Below, piece after piece: positions 37,478 through 48,126 of a DNA stretch of 64,000 nucleotides (the stretch's first letter is position 1; each line of letters begins with the position of its first letter). The notes beneath the pieces are model-generated. The model ran no database searches and was not told the DNA's origin. It was given only the letters and a program-made list of their open reading frames with translations. The position numbers and the translations under genes are program-made. The DNA is from Rhipidocladum racemiflorum (lineage: Eukaryota > Streptophyta > Magnoliopsida > Poales > Poaceae): the NCBI GenBank assembly GCA_036346355.1, contig CM070572.1, positions 37,485,944-37,549,943 of the forward strand, given 5' to 3'.

Positions 37478-37981
37478 CCCCCACTTACATTTTCCATGCT
37501 CCTGTCCAAGCAGAATTCTATGAAGATAATATATTTCAATAAATAGTGAGCCTCGCACAGGTTGTTGGTTTGGTTTGATGAATGATGATCGATAGTCATC
37601 TCATATGTTCAGTTATAGATTTGGAAAAGCCGGTCTCCTCTAGGCTCATCCCTTGTAGACTGAATGGTGCAATAAAAAGATCAATGGCAGAAGAAAAGCA
37701 GCAGTTCAAGGTCCTTGCCATTAGTTCAGCCGTCTCTGTTCAAAACCAGAAGCTCTATTGGCATGAGAAATTAAGTGCATCATCATGCAACATTTGTTTT
37801 GTCATCACATGGCTAATGTGGTTTGATGATGTATGGAGCTTGCTTCAGGCTAGAAATTAGGGTGGTTTTTTTCTTTCCGTGTGGTTCTAGACGACAACAA
37901 ATATCGGTTATATAGGATGCACGAGGCGCTAAGTATTTTTATTTTGTTCACATAAAAAATGTGTTTAGCTCGTGTTCCTTC

Positions 37982-38066
<85 letters not shown>

Positions 38067-38564
38067 TTGTTGGTTTAGGTAGGGATGTACATCAAGTGTC
38101 ACGACTTCAACGGAGCTTTCTGATTGGTCATGGGGCATGTTAATTTATAAATCACCACTGAAGAATTTGGCCCATAAATGAGCTCCTAAACTTCACCTAC
38201 CATAGAGTTGGTGAGTTAGCATTTGCTGCTTATTCGGCACGCACTTGCTAACGCCGTCCTTAAAATTGTGCTTACTCGGCACAAGAAGGGAAAAAACGAT
38301 GCTTAATTAGTCTATTTTTTTGAGCAGTTAATTACTCTTATGGTAGGGTTTAGATGCAGAGCATCCTGCACAATATTTAGTTCTGGTTGTTGATAGGTAT
38401 AGGAAAATGACTTTGTACTACCAGGATTACGTACTCCCACTCTGCATATTAACTGACGGTATATAGGTGGAAGCATATTTCATAAATGAAATTGTTAACT
38501 AATTCCTTCTGATTAGGAATTTGCTTTTAACCAAATAGGGGTAGGGAGTACAAAACGGGCTTCC

Positions 38565-38566
<2 letters not shown>
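37478..38566. other. Prolidase 3-prime flank with long (TA)n run
   Basis: The first few hundred bases probably hold the 3-prime UTR (AATAAA-like TCAATAAATAG at about 37538). A 78-bp TA run occupies 37985-38062, and a second run at 38567-38601 marks the edge of the viral insertion. No gene was seen. Confidence 0.6.

Positions 38567-38601
<35 letters not shown>
38567..38601. repeat. (TA)n at the edge of the viral insertion
   Basis: About 17 TA units, after which sequence identical to the internal RT region begins at once. It looks like the integration junction, or a break-repair junction. Confidence 0.9.
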
Positions 38602-38603
<2 letters not shown>

Positions 38604-38964
38604 AAAAGGCATTACAAGCCATTCGAAATGCCCTTGGGGACACGTAAAAGCTGTCCATTTTATAGAGTCTTCTGCCATCTTAACTTGCCAAAATCCAGAT
38701 TTCAAATCAAATTTTGAAAAATATTTACTTCCCTGTATCCTATTTATCCATTCTTGCTTGTTTGGAATATTATATGCGTCGTCTACGGTATTATCATTTA
38801 ATCTTTTATAGTTTATGATCATTCTTGACTTTCCTCTTACTATTTCAGAATGGTTCCTTACTATGAAGGCCGCTGATCTGTGCGGACTTTTACTTTCTCT
38901 TATTGCTCTTAGTTTTAATAATTCTTCAATATGCATCTTGAAATCTTCTATGTCTTTAGGTGAT
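38601..38964 (-). pseudogene. Second, truncated copy of the viral reverse-transcriptase region
   Basis: 364 bp aligned without gaps to 41813-42176 in the same orientation, with three mismatches by my count. All three change an amino acid (V to I, I to F and F to S when read from the long copy to this one). The open frame runs on into the TA repeat and is meaningless there. It starts at the TA run and ends where AT-rich noncoding sequence begins at about 38965. Confidence 0.93.
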
Positions 38965-40080
38965 ACCAATATTTTTAATGTATATATACCAATATTTTTA
39001 ATATATATTTGATTTTTTGAAGATCTGCGTAGAAAATGAATAGTAATGAATAGTGATTTCGAACATGAATAGTGATGAACAGTACTTTAGTGGGGATATT
39101 CTCGTGGGTTTTCTCTATTTATAGTGGATGATCACTATTAGTGGTGGATGAACACAATATTTATGGTGGAAAAACACTATTAGTAATAAGTAAACGGGAT
39201 CTTTTTCCGGTTGGCGAGACCAGCAACTGCCGAACAAGAAAACAATGGTTGTAATATCCTACTCGGTACTCACCATACTTATCATTATTTTGTTTCTGAA
39301 GTAGCTAATCTGTTATGTCAGTTTTTAAACCGTTTTTATTAAAATCTGATGGTAGAAAATTTTTCTAGCGTCTCCCCAGGCAGTTCCACCCGAAGGGAAC
39401 ACTTATCTCAGGTATAAAGCTCTCTTTTTCCCAACCAGGTACTTTGCTAAGAGCTACCTGAGAGGTTTCTCCTATAGGGTCTTTGGCATAAAAATTTATA
39501 TACCATAAAACAGAAATAACCACGGTTTAAAAACCAAAATTTTTTACAGAAAAACTACTTCATTCCACAAAATAATTTACATATGGTTTTCCCTTTCGGG
39601 AGACCCCTAAACGGTTTTAATACAAGAGGAAATACCTTACAATACCTTTTTAAGACTTGAGAGTCTTCTTACACTCTTCTAAGGCACTCAGAGTTAACTC
39701 TCTCTGTTTATTAAAGCATTCAGAGCTATTGCTCTTTTCTTATACTACTTCTAGAGCAGAATGCTCTCTACTACTAAGTAGGAGGAGTGGAGCTTTGTCC
39801 TGCTAGAGAGGAGTTGAGCTTCTCGCTTCGTTGTTGTGTATTCTTCATCGAAGGAGTGACTCCCCTTCTATAGCTACGAACCAGAGGCCCTCAGGAGGAT
39901 ATGGCTTTCCCTTTGCTGCAGTTCTTCAATTATTGATCTTTACTGTTGATGTTGGTGCGTTGCTGGCATTCTTCAATTATTGGTCTCTACTGTCGATATT
40001 GGTGTTGCTGTTATTGGTGCCTTCTGATCATATTTTCTGATAGGTAGATTCTTCCTATAGGTAGCCTTTGGAATATTTAT
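38965..40080 (-). other. Noncoding region of the viral insertion
   Basis: No ORF of note. It contains repeats of GAATAGTGAT, a purine/pyrimidine-alternating hairpin-rich stretch at 39660-39850 (AGAGTTAACTCTCTC, AGAGCTATTGCTCT, AGCATTCTGCTCT read on one strand or the other) and an AATAAA on the minus strand at about 39712. Position after the last viral ORF suggests the intergenic region that holds promoter, leader and polyadenylation signals in caulimovirids. Some of it may instead be host filler. Confidence 0.5.
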
Positions 40081-40082
40081 TT

Positions 40083-40436
40083 TTATCTTTGTCCTTGTCC
40101 GGCGATATCCATGTCTTCTTCACTGAGTGGTATTTCGAATTTGTCATCTATTATCTTTTTCATTTCTTCAAATTTCTTTTCTATTTCTTCCTTTAATTCT
40201 CTCATAATTTCATCTTTTAATTCTTTTTTCAATTGTGGGGCTATTAGATCAAAATTTTCTTCTATTTTGCAATCTATAAATTCTCCATCTAGCGGGTCTA
40301 CCTCTTTCATTAGGCATTCCTTATATGAAGGTTTCTTTTTTGATATTTCTTCTTCATTCAAATCTATTATTGGGGTTAAAAAAACTGCTTTCTTATTTTT
40401 TGCTCTCTTATAGTTTGTCATATATTCTCTAGCCAA
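40083..40436 (-). CDS. Small viral-side ORF, charged coiled-coil protein
   Basis: 117 codons, highly charged, with a predicted coiled coil in the second half (K/E-rich heptads, residues about 70-100). Downstream of the RNase H region in viral order. It resembles in style the small coiled-coil or downstream proteins of badna- and tungroviruses, but I cannot assign it; it may be the C-terminal part of an ORF4-type protein whose upstream part lies at 40440-40900. Confidence 0.55.
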   Translation of the reverse strand: MAREYMTNYKRAKNKKAVFLTPIIDLNEEEISKKKPSYKECLMKEVDPLDGEFIDCKIEENFDLIAPQLKKELKDEIMRELKEEIEKKFEEMKKIIDDKFEIPLSEEDMDIAGQGQR

Positions 40437-40439
40437 TGG

Positions 40440-40680
40440 TTATATGTAATAGTTTGGTCCCAGAATTTTTCTAGCATTTTTTAGTGCTTCTTCTATGTCT
40501 CCATATTTCTTCCATGATATTGTCCCCATAATTTTTGAGTCTATTTTTGCGCTCACTACTTCTTCAAAGGTATATATATTCCAGGTTTTGATCCTTCAAA
40601 TATTACATATAATGGCTTCTTCTCTACTATGTCTGGTGTTTCTATTGTGGGTATTACTGTCTTATTTGTCATATGGAAAT
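40440..40680 (-). pseudogene. Viroplasmin-like (Cauli_VI fold) segment, frame-broken
   Basis: A minus-strand frame from about 40672 carries the motif FEGSKPGIY, which resembles the core of the caulimovirus viroplasmin domain also found at the N-terminus of RNase H1 proteins. The frame then stops at about 40558 within a TA-rich stretch, and plausible continuation is found only in another frame up to about 40442. This fits a small indel in the TATATA tract. The domain call is motif-based. Confidence 0.5.
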
Positions 40681-40681
40681 A

Positions 40682-40900
40682 TTATGCCAGACTATTTAAT
40701 ATTGATAAAAAGTAACACTTATCTTCTCTTTTAACATTATATTGATACCAGAAATTATCTAATATGCATTCCTGTACTTCATCGATATCTATATGGTCTT
40801 TGGGTTTGAATTTGAAAGTATTGGAAGGAAAAATCCTCAATTTATTCTCTCCTCCGAAATTAAATGTTTCAATTCCGTTGGGCATCGTAAACTTCTTCAT
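40682..40900 (-). CDS. Viral-side ORF overlapping the end of the polymerase frame (ATGA)
   Basis: 72 codons. Its ATG (40900-40898) overlaps the TGA (40899-40897) of the RNase H frame as ATGA, the arrangement used by badna- and tungroviruses for successive ORFs. No domain recognised. The protein ends shortly before the viroplasmin-like segment, so the two may once have been one longer downstream ORF. Confidence 0.6.
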   Translation of the reverse strand: MKKFTMPNGIETFNFGGENKLRIFPSNTFKFKPKDHIDIDEVQECILDNFWYQYNVKREDKCYFLSILNSLA

Positions 40901-41625
40901 TCCTGCAAAACAATAGATCGCGAGAATATATCAGGTAATTTATTATCAATTCCTTTTATATGTTCAAATTTAGCTTTGTAACCATTTCCTAAAATTATAT
41001 CTTCAAATAAAACCCATCTTCTAGTAGAGCTTTTCTTACTATTAATTTGATTATAATATCTGCATATAGCTTCACAGTCAGACTTGACCGTGAACTCTTT
41101 AAATCCTAAATAAAGTCTGAAGGAATTTATTGCATAAACTATTGCTAGGATTTCTCTATCTGTATTATTCACTGTTTTTAGCTTATAATTTCCTGAAGCA
41201 TATCTACATATTTTCTCTTCTGATTTTGGAGAGAAATTATTAGGTTTTTGTTTTAATATAGCCCCCCATCCTATTTTTGACGCATCAGTTTCTATAATAA
41301 AATAGTGGTCTTCTAACGGTAATTCTAATGGTTTTAAATCTTTTACTTTATCTTTGATTTTTCTTACTATTTTAGTATCTTCTGTATTAAAATATTTTTG
41401 ACCATTTTTTCTTAATTTTGCATACAATGGTCCAGCTAGTTTTGCTAAATTTTCTATATAATTTCTAGCATAATTTACTATTCCTAAAAATTGTTGTAAA
41501 ACCTTTTTATCATTCATAATATCTGGAAATTGTAAGATCTTTTTAGCTATATGTTCTTGTAGATATATTTTTCCTTCTCCTATTTCATGTCCTAAGAAGC
41601 TAATTCTTTCTTTGCATATTTCCAT
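40897..41625 (-). CDS. Viral polymerase C-terminal part: RT connection and RNase H
   Basis: 242 codons from an internal ATG. The N-terminal part (about 1-90) is the RT thumb/connection (FLGHEIGEGKIYL, FLGIVNYARNYI). The RNase H domain follows with the catalytic-type TDASKIGWGAIL, the E of TDREILAIVYA and the D of KSDCEAI, ending with GIDNKLPDIFSR. It belongs to the same polyprotein as the upstream ORF, but the frame is interrupted between 41698 and 41626. Confidence 0.85.
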   Translation of the reverse strand: MEICKERISFLGHEIGEGKIYLQEHIAKKILQFPDIMNDKKVLQQFLGIVNYARNYIENLAKLAGPLYAKLRKNGQKYFNTEDTKIVRKIKDKVKDLKPLELPLEDHYFIIETDASKIGWGAILKQKPNNFSPKSEEKICRYASGNYKLKTVNNTDREILAIVYAINSFRLYLGFKEFTVKSDCEAICRYYNQINSKKSSTRRWVLFEDIILGNGYKAKFEHIKGIDNKLPDIFSRSIVLQE

Positions 41626-41698
41626 TTTCTTTTTAGATAATATTAGTCCGTTTTGTTCTACTTTTTTAAAAAATATTTCAAGATGAGAGATATGTTCT

Positions 41699-43906
41699 TT
41701 ATATGTTTTTGAAAAAAATTAAAACATCATCAATATATACTAATATAAATTCTTGGTTGTCATTAAATATTTTTTGCATCTTCCTTTGGAATATGGCGGG
41801 TGCATTTTTCAATCCAAAAGGCATTACAAGCCATTCGAAATGCCCTTGGGGACACGTAAAAGCTGTCCATTTTATAAAGTCTTCTGCCATCTTAACTTGC
41901 CAAAATCCAGATTTCAAATCAATTTTTGAAAAATATTTACTTCCCTGTATCCTATTTATCCATTCTTGCTTGTTTGGAATATTATATGCGTCGTCTACGG
42001 TATTATCATTTAATCTTTTATAGTTTATGACCATTCTTGACTTTCCTCTTACTATTTCAGAATGGTTCCTTACTATGAAGGCCGCTGATCTGTGCGGACT
42101 TTTACTTTCTCTTATTGCTCTTAGTTTTAATAATTCTTCAATATGCATCTTGAAATCTTCTATGTCTTTAGGTGATGCTTCTATTGGGCTTGTTTTAATT
42201 ATACATTCTGGATTTATAATATCTATTTTGCACTCTACAGAGTTTCTTTCCCAATGTTTCAGAGGTATTTCACCAATAATTTGGATATCTTCTAGCCTTT
42301 GTATTACTTTCTCTATATCAGCCTTTGATCTTATATCTCTATACCAATTTGGTGCAAATGACTGTAATCCTATGCATTCTATATATGAATTGGTTGTATA
42401 AAATTCTTTAATATCTGTATTTATTTTAGGGGGTTGGTCAGCACTGGTATCTAGATTTGTAAGGGTAGCATTTGTTGTTCCACCACACTTTCGCACTTCT
42501 GAGATGTAAGGGATATTATCTTGGTATGGGACGAAAGTAATTCCCTGTTCATGTATAATTGTGGTTTGAACCGATTGTTGTAAAAATCTTAGTCCTATAA
42601 TCATTTCATCATTTATCATGGATAAATCTCTTATTGTAATTTCATCTATTATGTACTTAGTTCCACTTATGTGTAATTCCAGATTGTAAGCAAGTTGATT
42701 ATGTACCTTTTTTATACCTGACATATCAGTTGATGTTTCTGCTTTATCGTTGTCTATTGTATGCACTATTTCGGGACATTTTATAAAATATTTATCGTGA
42801 ATGATGTTTTTTGTGCAACCAGTGTCTACTAGTGCTAATATTTTGTAAGTAATATTTGGTTTTAGTTTTATTTTTACTGGGATTCTTATTCCTAATATTT
42901 CTTTAAAAGGTAATTTAATAATATATTTGTTTCCAAAGCTAGTTATAGCCTCTTTTAGTTGGAGTATTTTTTGGTTCTTCTCATTTTTTAGTGTTGTAAT
43001 TTGTTCCTTGAACTCAGTAATTTCTTTTGTTCTGTCATCTTGTGTCTTATCTTTTTCTAGTTCTTCGATTTTTAATTCTAATTTGTTTACCCTATTTTCT
43101 AGAATTCTTACTCTACTAGATAGAATTTTTTCATCTGATTCTAACTCTATTTCTTTTCTCCATTTTTGATTTTTTGTTTTCAAACATTCTAAGCATACTT
43201 GCTTTAAACAACTTCCACAGGTAGCCCTATTTTCTTGACTAGGGTAATATTTGCAAAATACACATTTTATATTGTAATCTCCTTTTCCCCTAATCCAATC
43301 ATGTTCACAATTTGTTTGATCCATCATTTCTATTTTCAATCCGGCTAAATCATCAATTAAATCTATTTCATCATCGCTCGACTCTACTTCTTCTTCATTA
43401 TTTTCTATTTCATCTGTTTCTATAATTGAATATATGGATTCATCATCCTTTATTTCATTATCACACATTAATATATTTTCATTCACACTATCTATTATTA
43501 AAACCCTTTCTTGTTCTTCATATTTGCTAGAATATCTCTTCTGATCTTTATTAGGACATGTTTTACTTAAATGATCAGGCGAATTGCATATAAAGCACCT
43601 ACATGTTTTATCATAATTTTTTCTAGAATCATATCTCCTTACATTTCGTTTGTGTAAAAACGGGGCTTTATTATCTGATCTTCTACGGAAATATCTTTTC
43701 TTTGTTCTTATAGGGTTTCTATTTATGTGTGCTGTTCTGTAAGGTTTTCTTCTTTTTACCTTCTCTTCTCCATATGTTAGTGGGATTTGTACTATCTTGT
43801 TACAAAAATTGTAGTCAGAATGTTTCATAGATCTTTGAGCTTGTATATTTGTGCATATTTTTCTTAGTTGTTTGAACACAAAGGTTACCGCCTGGGATAT
43901 ACACAC
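41699..43906 (-). pseudogene. Viral polyprotein fragment: coat C-terminus, zinc finger, protease, RT
   Basis: 735 codons. Residues 1-100: basic tail of the coat region; only from about residue 8 does it look viral. Residues 102-117: CXCX2CX4HX4C finger (CRCFICNSPDHLSKTC). Residues 215-241: CX2CX11CX2CX4CX2C, the second Cys motif considered typical of badnaviruses. Residues 250-320: coiled coil. Residues 361-363: protease DTG in LALVDTGCTKNI. From about 560: reverse transcriptase with KIDLKSGFWQVKM and the YIDD box at 724-727. It stops just after YIDD, and the rest of the polymerase is in another frame. The 5-prime coding part is missing because the viral sequence gives way to an unrelated element at about 43,890. 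Confidence 0.88.
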
Positions 43907-45680
43907 ACGGTAGCGCTAATATGCGCTTGCGCGCAAATTAGACTATTCCACGCACTGGTCGTAACGTATAGCGCTTGATCGTAATGGTCGGCAACGTACG
44001 ACCCATAAACAACTCGAGTGCAAAAACTCCATCTTCCATATTATCTCAATCGAGCTTGTTCAGCGGTGAAAGCATAGTAATTCATCACAAAAACAGGGTA
44101 TTCTTCCAAATAATTTACTACTGGACTGAGGTCAATATGCGCTTGGTGACAAGTGAATTTAAAAATAAATTCATTATATGTTCGACATTATAACGTAGAG
44201 CTGCCTATAGTAAGAATAGTTGATGTGTATAGAAAAAGAATTCATTCCGCACATAACACCGATGGTAAGTAATTAATGTGTCGCATATCTAAACTGCGGC
44301 AAGAGCTTGCATATAGAAATAGTAATAAAAATGTGAATTTTAGCGAAGGAAATGGTACTGACCAATGGTAAAAACATTTACACTTGATAGTACTCTACGC
44401 GCTGGCCGTAACCCCATAGAAGCACGCATAGCCGTAAAATCTTACAATACATTTGGTAAATTGGCGATAAAATCTTAGTAAAAGTCTCGCTAATAAACGC
44501 CATATGAATGCTACTCATGATTGATCGACGCATGTGCTTCAAGAATAGTAATGCATTGTCGCACACATGCATGTTTCGATGAGTATACCGTAGACTTAGC
44601 GTCATGCTGTCGCAAGTATGCCACAATTTTACTATCAAATGAACATCGGATTACTTAATACGTTGTAAGATTTTATTACCGCATAGACTCCACATACTGT
44701 TGAGGCTGTACAGTAGTTAGTCTTACAATATATAGATTTTTACTATCCTAATATACAGAGTTTACTATTGGTATATATATATGTTTTACTATCTATTATC
44801 TTAACATTTGCATAGACCAAACTCTACCACATAACCTGACAGCCACCTTTTATCTACTGCATTGTGCATACATTCATGCACATGATCATAGCAGTATACA
44901 CGCATTCATCTAGATACGCCCAAAAAGTTTAATGCCGATTGTTGCACTTAATGTCAAGTGTTCTGCCGAAATTGCTAAGATGCTAGCGTATGTGCGTGCA
45001 TGCTAGTAATAACATGTACATAAATAACTAGTAAAAGCTGTCCTGTAGTAATATGTGATGTATATAATAGTAGAGGTTTAGGTAGAATCTGGTAGAGGTA
45101 AATGATCCAGTAACCGTATATATAGATATACTATTATATCATATAACTAGAAAAAAATACTTATGTTTACTAACTTACACTAACATCTATCATTGCAAAC
45201 TTATAATAACACTGCTCAGATTTTATTATAGAGTTAAGGTAATAGTACTATCTCAATATATTTTACCGCTTAGTGCTGACATTCAATGTTTTGACGAAAT
45301 GATTCAATCTACTATTGTCTGTTCGCTATATTACTACCTCCAATATTTAAATTTACTTGATAAGATCATGCTACCAATGCAACGATTCTACATATTTTAT
45401 TATAGCCTGCGTACTACATTACTATCTCCTATATTTAAATTTACTACCTAGAGAAACAATCAACTTGTTTGCATTGTATCATTACGGTTTGATAGTTGTT
45501 AGGCGCTTATATACTGCATGGCAAAAAATGCGGTTGATGAAGTTCATAAATTACTGTTAAATATAGTCGGATGGTGGGAATTCCATTGGGCTAATTAAGC
45601 TTGTTGTGGTTCGGTCGGATTACGAGCCCGGTTGGCGTGTAGAATAACTTATTCTACACGCAAGTGCATATTAGTATGTC
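43905..45680. mobile_element. Unclassified noncoding element with imperfect inverted ends
   Basis: The left end (GCTAATATGCGCTTGCGCGC at about 43915) and the right end (CGCAAGTGCATATTAGTATG at about 45660) are imperfect inverted copies, continuing inward for about 35-40 bp. Both sit beside (CA)n. The 1.8-kb interior is AT-rich with recurring TTACTAT and ACGC(A/G)CTGG(T/C)CGTAAC phrases (43957 and 44398) and no gene. A perfect 27-bp palindrome lies at 45635-45661. I cannot place it in a superfamily. Confidence 0.5.
45635..45661. repeat. Perfect 27-bp palindrome
   Basis: Arms GCGTGTAGAATAA and its reverse complement around a single C. It lies just inside the right end of the unclassified element. 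Confidence 0.95.
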
Positions 45681-45684
45681 CACA

Positions 45685-45725
45685 CACACACGCGCGCGCG
45701 CGCGCGCACACACACACACACACAG

Positions 45726-45753
<28 letters not shown>
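45685..45753. repeat. Compound (CA)n(CG)n(CA)n(TA)n microsatellite
   Basis: Alternating purine-pyrimidine run of about 65 bp with a (CG)9-like core. Such a run can adopt Z-DNA. The (TA)n end directly abuts a MITE at 45754. Confidence 0.95.
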
Positions 45754-45757
<4 letters not shown>

Positions 45758-46124
45758 ATGGTTACCCCTAGGAGTATGTACTCTCACTCTCAATATACCG
45801 TTTAAATGATGTTGTTATACCTCTTTAATCTTTTGAGTATACTCTAATACTGATCTTGAGATACTCCAAAGTGAGTTCTATGAAAAATTTCATCAAAGTC
45901 TACCCTTTATAGCATAATTTGTTTATATACTCTTTTTACATACGGAAAAATGGTATATAGCAAAAAATAAAGGGTTCCGATGATTTTTTTCCAACAACAT
46001 CGCATCGTAGTATCTTAGAACTATTATTGAAGTATATTGAAAGTGATAAAGGAGTATAACATATTCGTTTAAGCGGTATACTGAAGGTGGGAGTACGTAC
46101 TCGCAGGAGTACAAAAAAGGCTTC
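45754..46124. mobile_element. Fold-back MITE abutting (TA)n
   Basis: The left arm (AGGAGTATGTACTCTCACTC, then TCAATATACCGTTTAAA) is mirrored by the right arm (TTTAAGCGGTATACTGA, GGGAGTACGTACTCGCAGGA). Arms are about 100 bp or more, imperfect. It is flanked by TA-rich DNA, like the 35240-35643 element but without sequence similarity to it. Confidence 0.75.
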
Positions 46125-46886
46125 ATATATGTACACACACAAACACAAAAAAACGCAATGCCTTACACCTAGAAGAAACTCCGATTTTGTTAGAATTGTT
46201 TGACCTTCGTTTGGAAACTAAGAATTTCACAGTAAACAATTTAATTCCTACGGGAACCGGGGGAAGTCCTGAGCATGGTGTAACTTCTTGGAAAGCCTCT
46301 CTTATTCTGAAGAAACTGAAGCAATGCCTCACTAGCCTCCCAGAAAAGCTAGTTTCTGGAGGAAGCTGATCTCTCCCATGAACAGATGAATAGGGCCTCC
46401 GCTTAGGCATCCTATTTCCATGCATAGTTTGAATTCAACCAAACAAATAAATAATTGCTAGCTTAAATTCTCCAATTTGGTCAATATTTGGGGCGCACTG
46501 CCAGCAAACATCATGGATGTTTTCTTCAGAGTAAAGACATTTTTTTTCTTCCAATTGTCTGCATTCGGCTGCAACAAACTAAAGTGCTATATGAATAGCG
46601 TGGACAGAGCAGTAGCTTGCATTGTTGTGCACAATTCCTTGGCTTTTTCTGCATCTCAGAAACATGTGGTCTTCCGTGAAAGCAGCCAGGGCAGCGGATT
46701 GCTTGTATTGTAGGGTCTCTTCTGTTCTGGCTGCTGCCAGGTTTGGTGAAGTGAACCCGTCGATTCTTGTTACATCTATCATCATCATCACCATCATCAT
46801 CATCATCTCCTTCTTCTTTAAAAAAAGATCCTTTGATAACCTTGAAAGCTCGTTGCAAAGATGCTAACCTTAATTCCATATGTTAT
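46125..46886. other. Intergenic DNA, unassigned ORF remnants
   Basis: Open frames exist on both strands (46187-46369 plus; 46879-46526 minus) but none has a recognisable domain; the minus one crosses a (GAT)n/(ATC)n microsatellite at 46776-46807, giving a D run. Possibly a decayed gene or transposon fragment. Confidence 0.4.
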
Positions 46887-47396
46887 TGTTAGGGTTAGAA
46901 TGGCACGCGAAAATTAAAGATAAGATTTAACGTGATTGCAGACGTCTCGGCTTCTGCGCTGGTTGTCAATCCCGCACCACTTCGTGACGCCGGCCGTCTG
47001 CGCCTTTTTGGCTTCCTCACCAGTGCATCGGGGTCTGTATGTCAGTGAGACATCATCGGGTAAATGGTCAAAGGCCGATCAACTTCGGGACAAATCATCA
47101 GTTTTTCCCCCGAACACTTGAAATAGATCAGGAGTTACATTGATATTGTTTTGGCTCGTCCAAAGCAAGACAGATTCGACTTCTCCAACTTATAGTCGGC
47201 TTCTCCGGTTTTTAAGTGATTTGGCTCCGGCTCTTAAGCCAATTCGGTTCCATCTTTTGTTTTCGGCCTGAAAGTGCTATGTGCACCCAAAGTGTACCCG
47301 AATGAGTACCAAAATTGCTACACACACCCAGAGCGCATCAGGAAATTTATTTCTCAGAATCTACCATATTTTTTGATCAGCAATTTTATTCTCCAC

Positions 47397-47528
47397 CATG
47401 TCATCCACTAAATTTGATATTAAGAAGTTTAATGGCAAGATTAGTTTTTTGATATGGCAGGATCAAATGAAAGCTATTATCACACATGTAGGTGTCAAAA
47501 AAGCATTGTCATTAATCCCTTGTACAAG
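47397..47528 (+). pseudogene. Copia gag N-terminal fragment
   Basis: About 40 codons starting MSSTKFDIKKFNGKISF, followed by a WQDQMKA motif, characteristic of Copia gag N-termini. It ends after about 45 codons at LIPCTS and is not continued. Confidence 0.75.
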
Positions 47529-48126
47529 TAATCTTTGAAGCATTATAGTGGATTGTTTCTCATGATTTTTTCCCGCAAGGGTTTTTTCACGTTAAATCTT
47601 GTCTCCACTTTTTGTGTGCCATGCTAACCCTAACAAGTAGTATCATAGCCTAGGGTTTCAAGATCAATTTGTTGCCCTAGGAGGAGGTCACTCTCAAGAG
47701 CGGCACCCACACGGCAACATCTTCTTGGCGGCCATGCTTCCTCTTCTGCCGCTGATCCGACCTGTGTCGCCTTGCCATCCATGCCAGTCTCCGCTTGGTC
47801 TCCGTTCGGTGCGCCCTCCGCGTCGCCTCGGCTGGTCGACTGACTCGTGGCCTTCCACCTTAGCGCGCCAGCTCTCACCTCCCAGCCGGCGACCATAGCC
47901 CGTGCCTCCTTCGACTCCAACGCCGACCCTCCGCGCTCGGCCTTTGCCACTGCGCTGCCGAAGCCTCGCCGCCTATGCCTGGTAGCTTCACGGCTACATC
48001 ATCTCCCACTGCGACGCCGTCCGCGTCATGACCAATAAACGCCACCTGGCTTGGCTTCTTCGATGACATCATCGACATGGCGCTGCTCCGTCCCGATCGT
48101 CTAGATCAGCTCGTATATGGTATGGA

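Larger units (their letters stand above)
38602..43890 (-). mobile_element. Endogenous pararetrovirus (Caulimoviridae, badna-/tungrovirus-like), rearranged
   Basis: Viral sense is the minus strand. In viral order from 43.9 kb: C-terminal coat-protein region, CCHC finger, a second Cys motif, protease, reverse transcriptase, RNase H, two or three small downstream ORFs, an AT-rich noncoding region, then a second copy of part of the RT. The left edge abuts a (TA)n run (38567-38601), like the rice tungro-like endogenous copies reported at TA repeats. Upstream movement-protein and N-terminal coat regions are missing, and coding is interrupted at several points described in the entries below. The noncoding region at about 39000-40080 lacks a recognisable tRNA-Met primer site. 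I judge it replication-defective. Base composition is AT-rich, unlike the neighbouring host exons. Confidence 0.88.

Noticed and set aside
37961..38143. Open frame encoding an IYIYIY run
   Set aside because: It is a (TA)n microsatellite read as protein; the same applies near 35163-35239.
46526..46879. Minus-strand frame with a CPGCF motif recalling ribosomal protein S27
   Set aside because: Only five residues match, the other zinc-binding cysteines are absent from the expected spacing and the frame crosses a GAT microsatellite.
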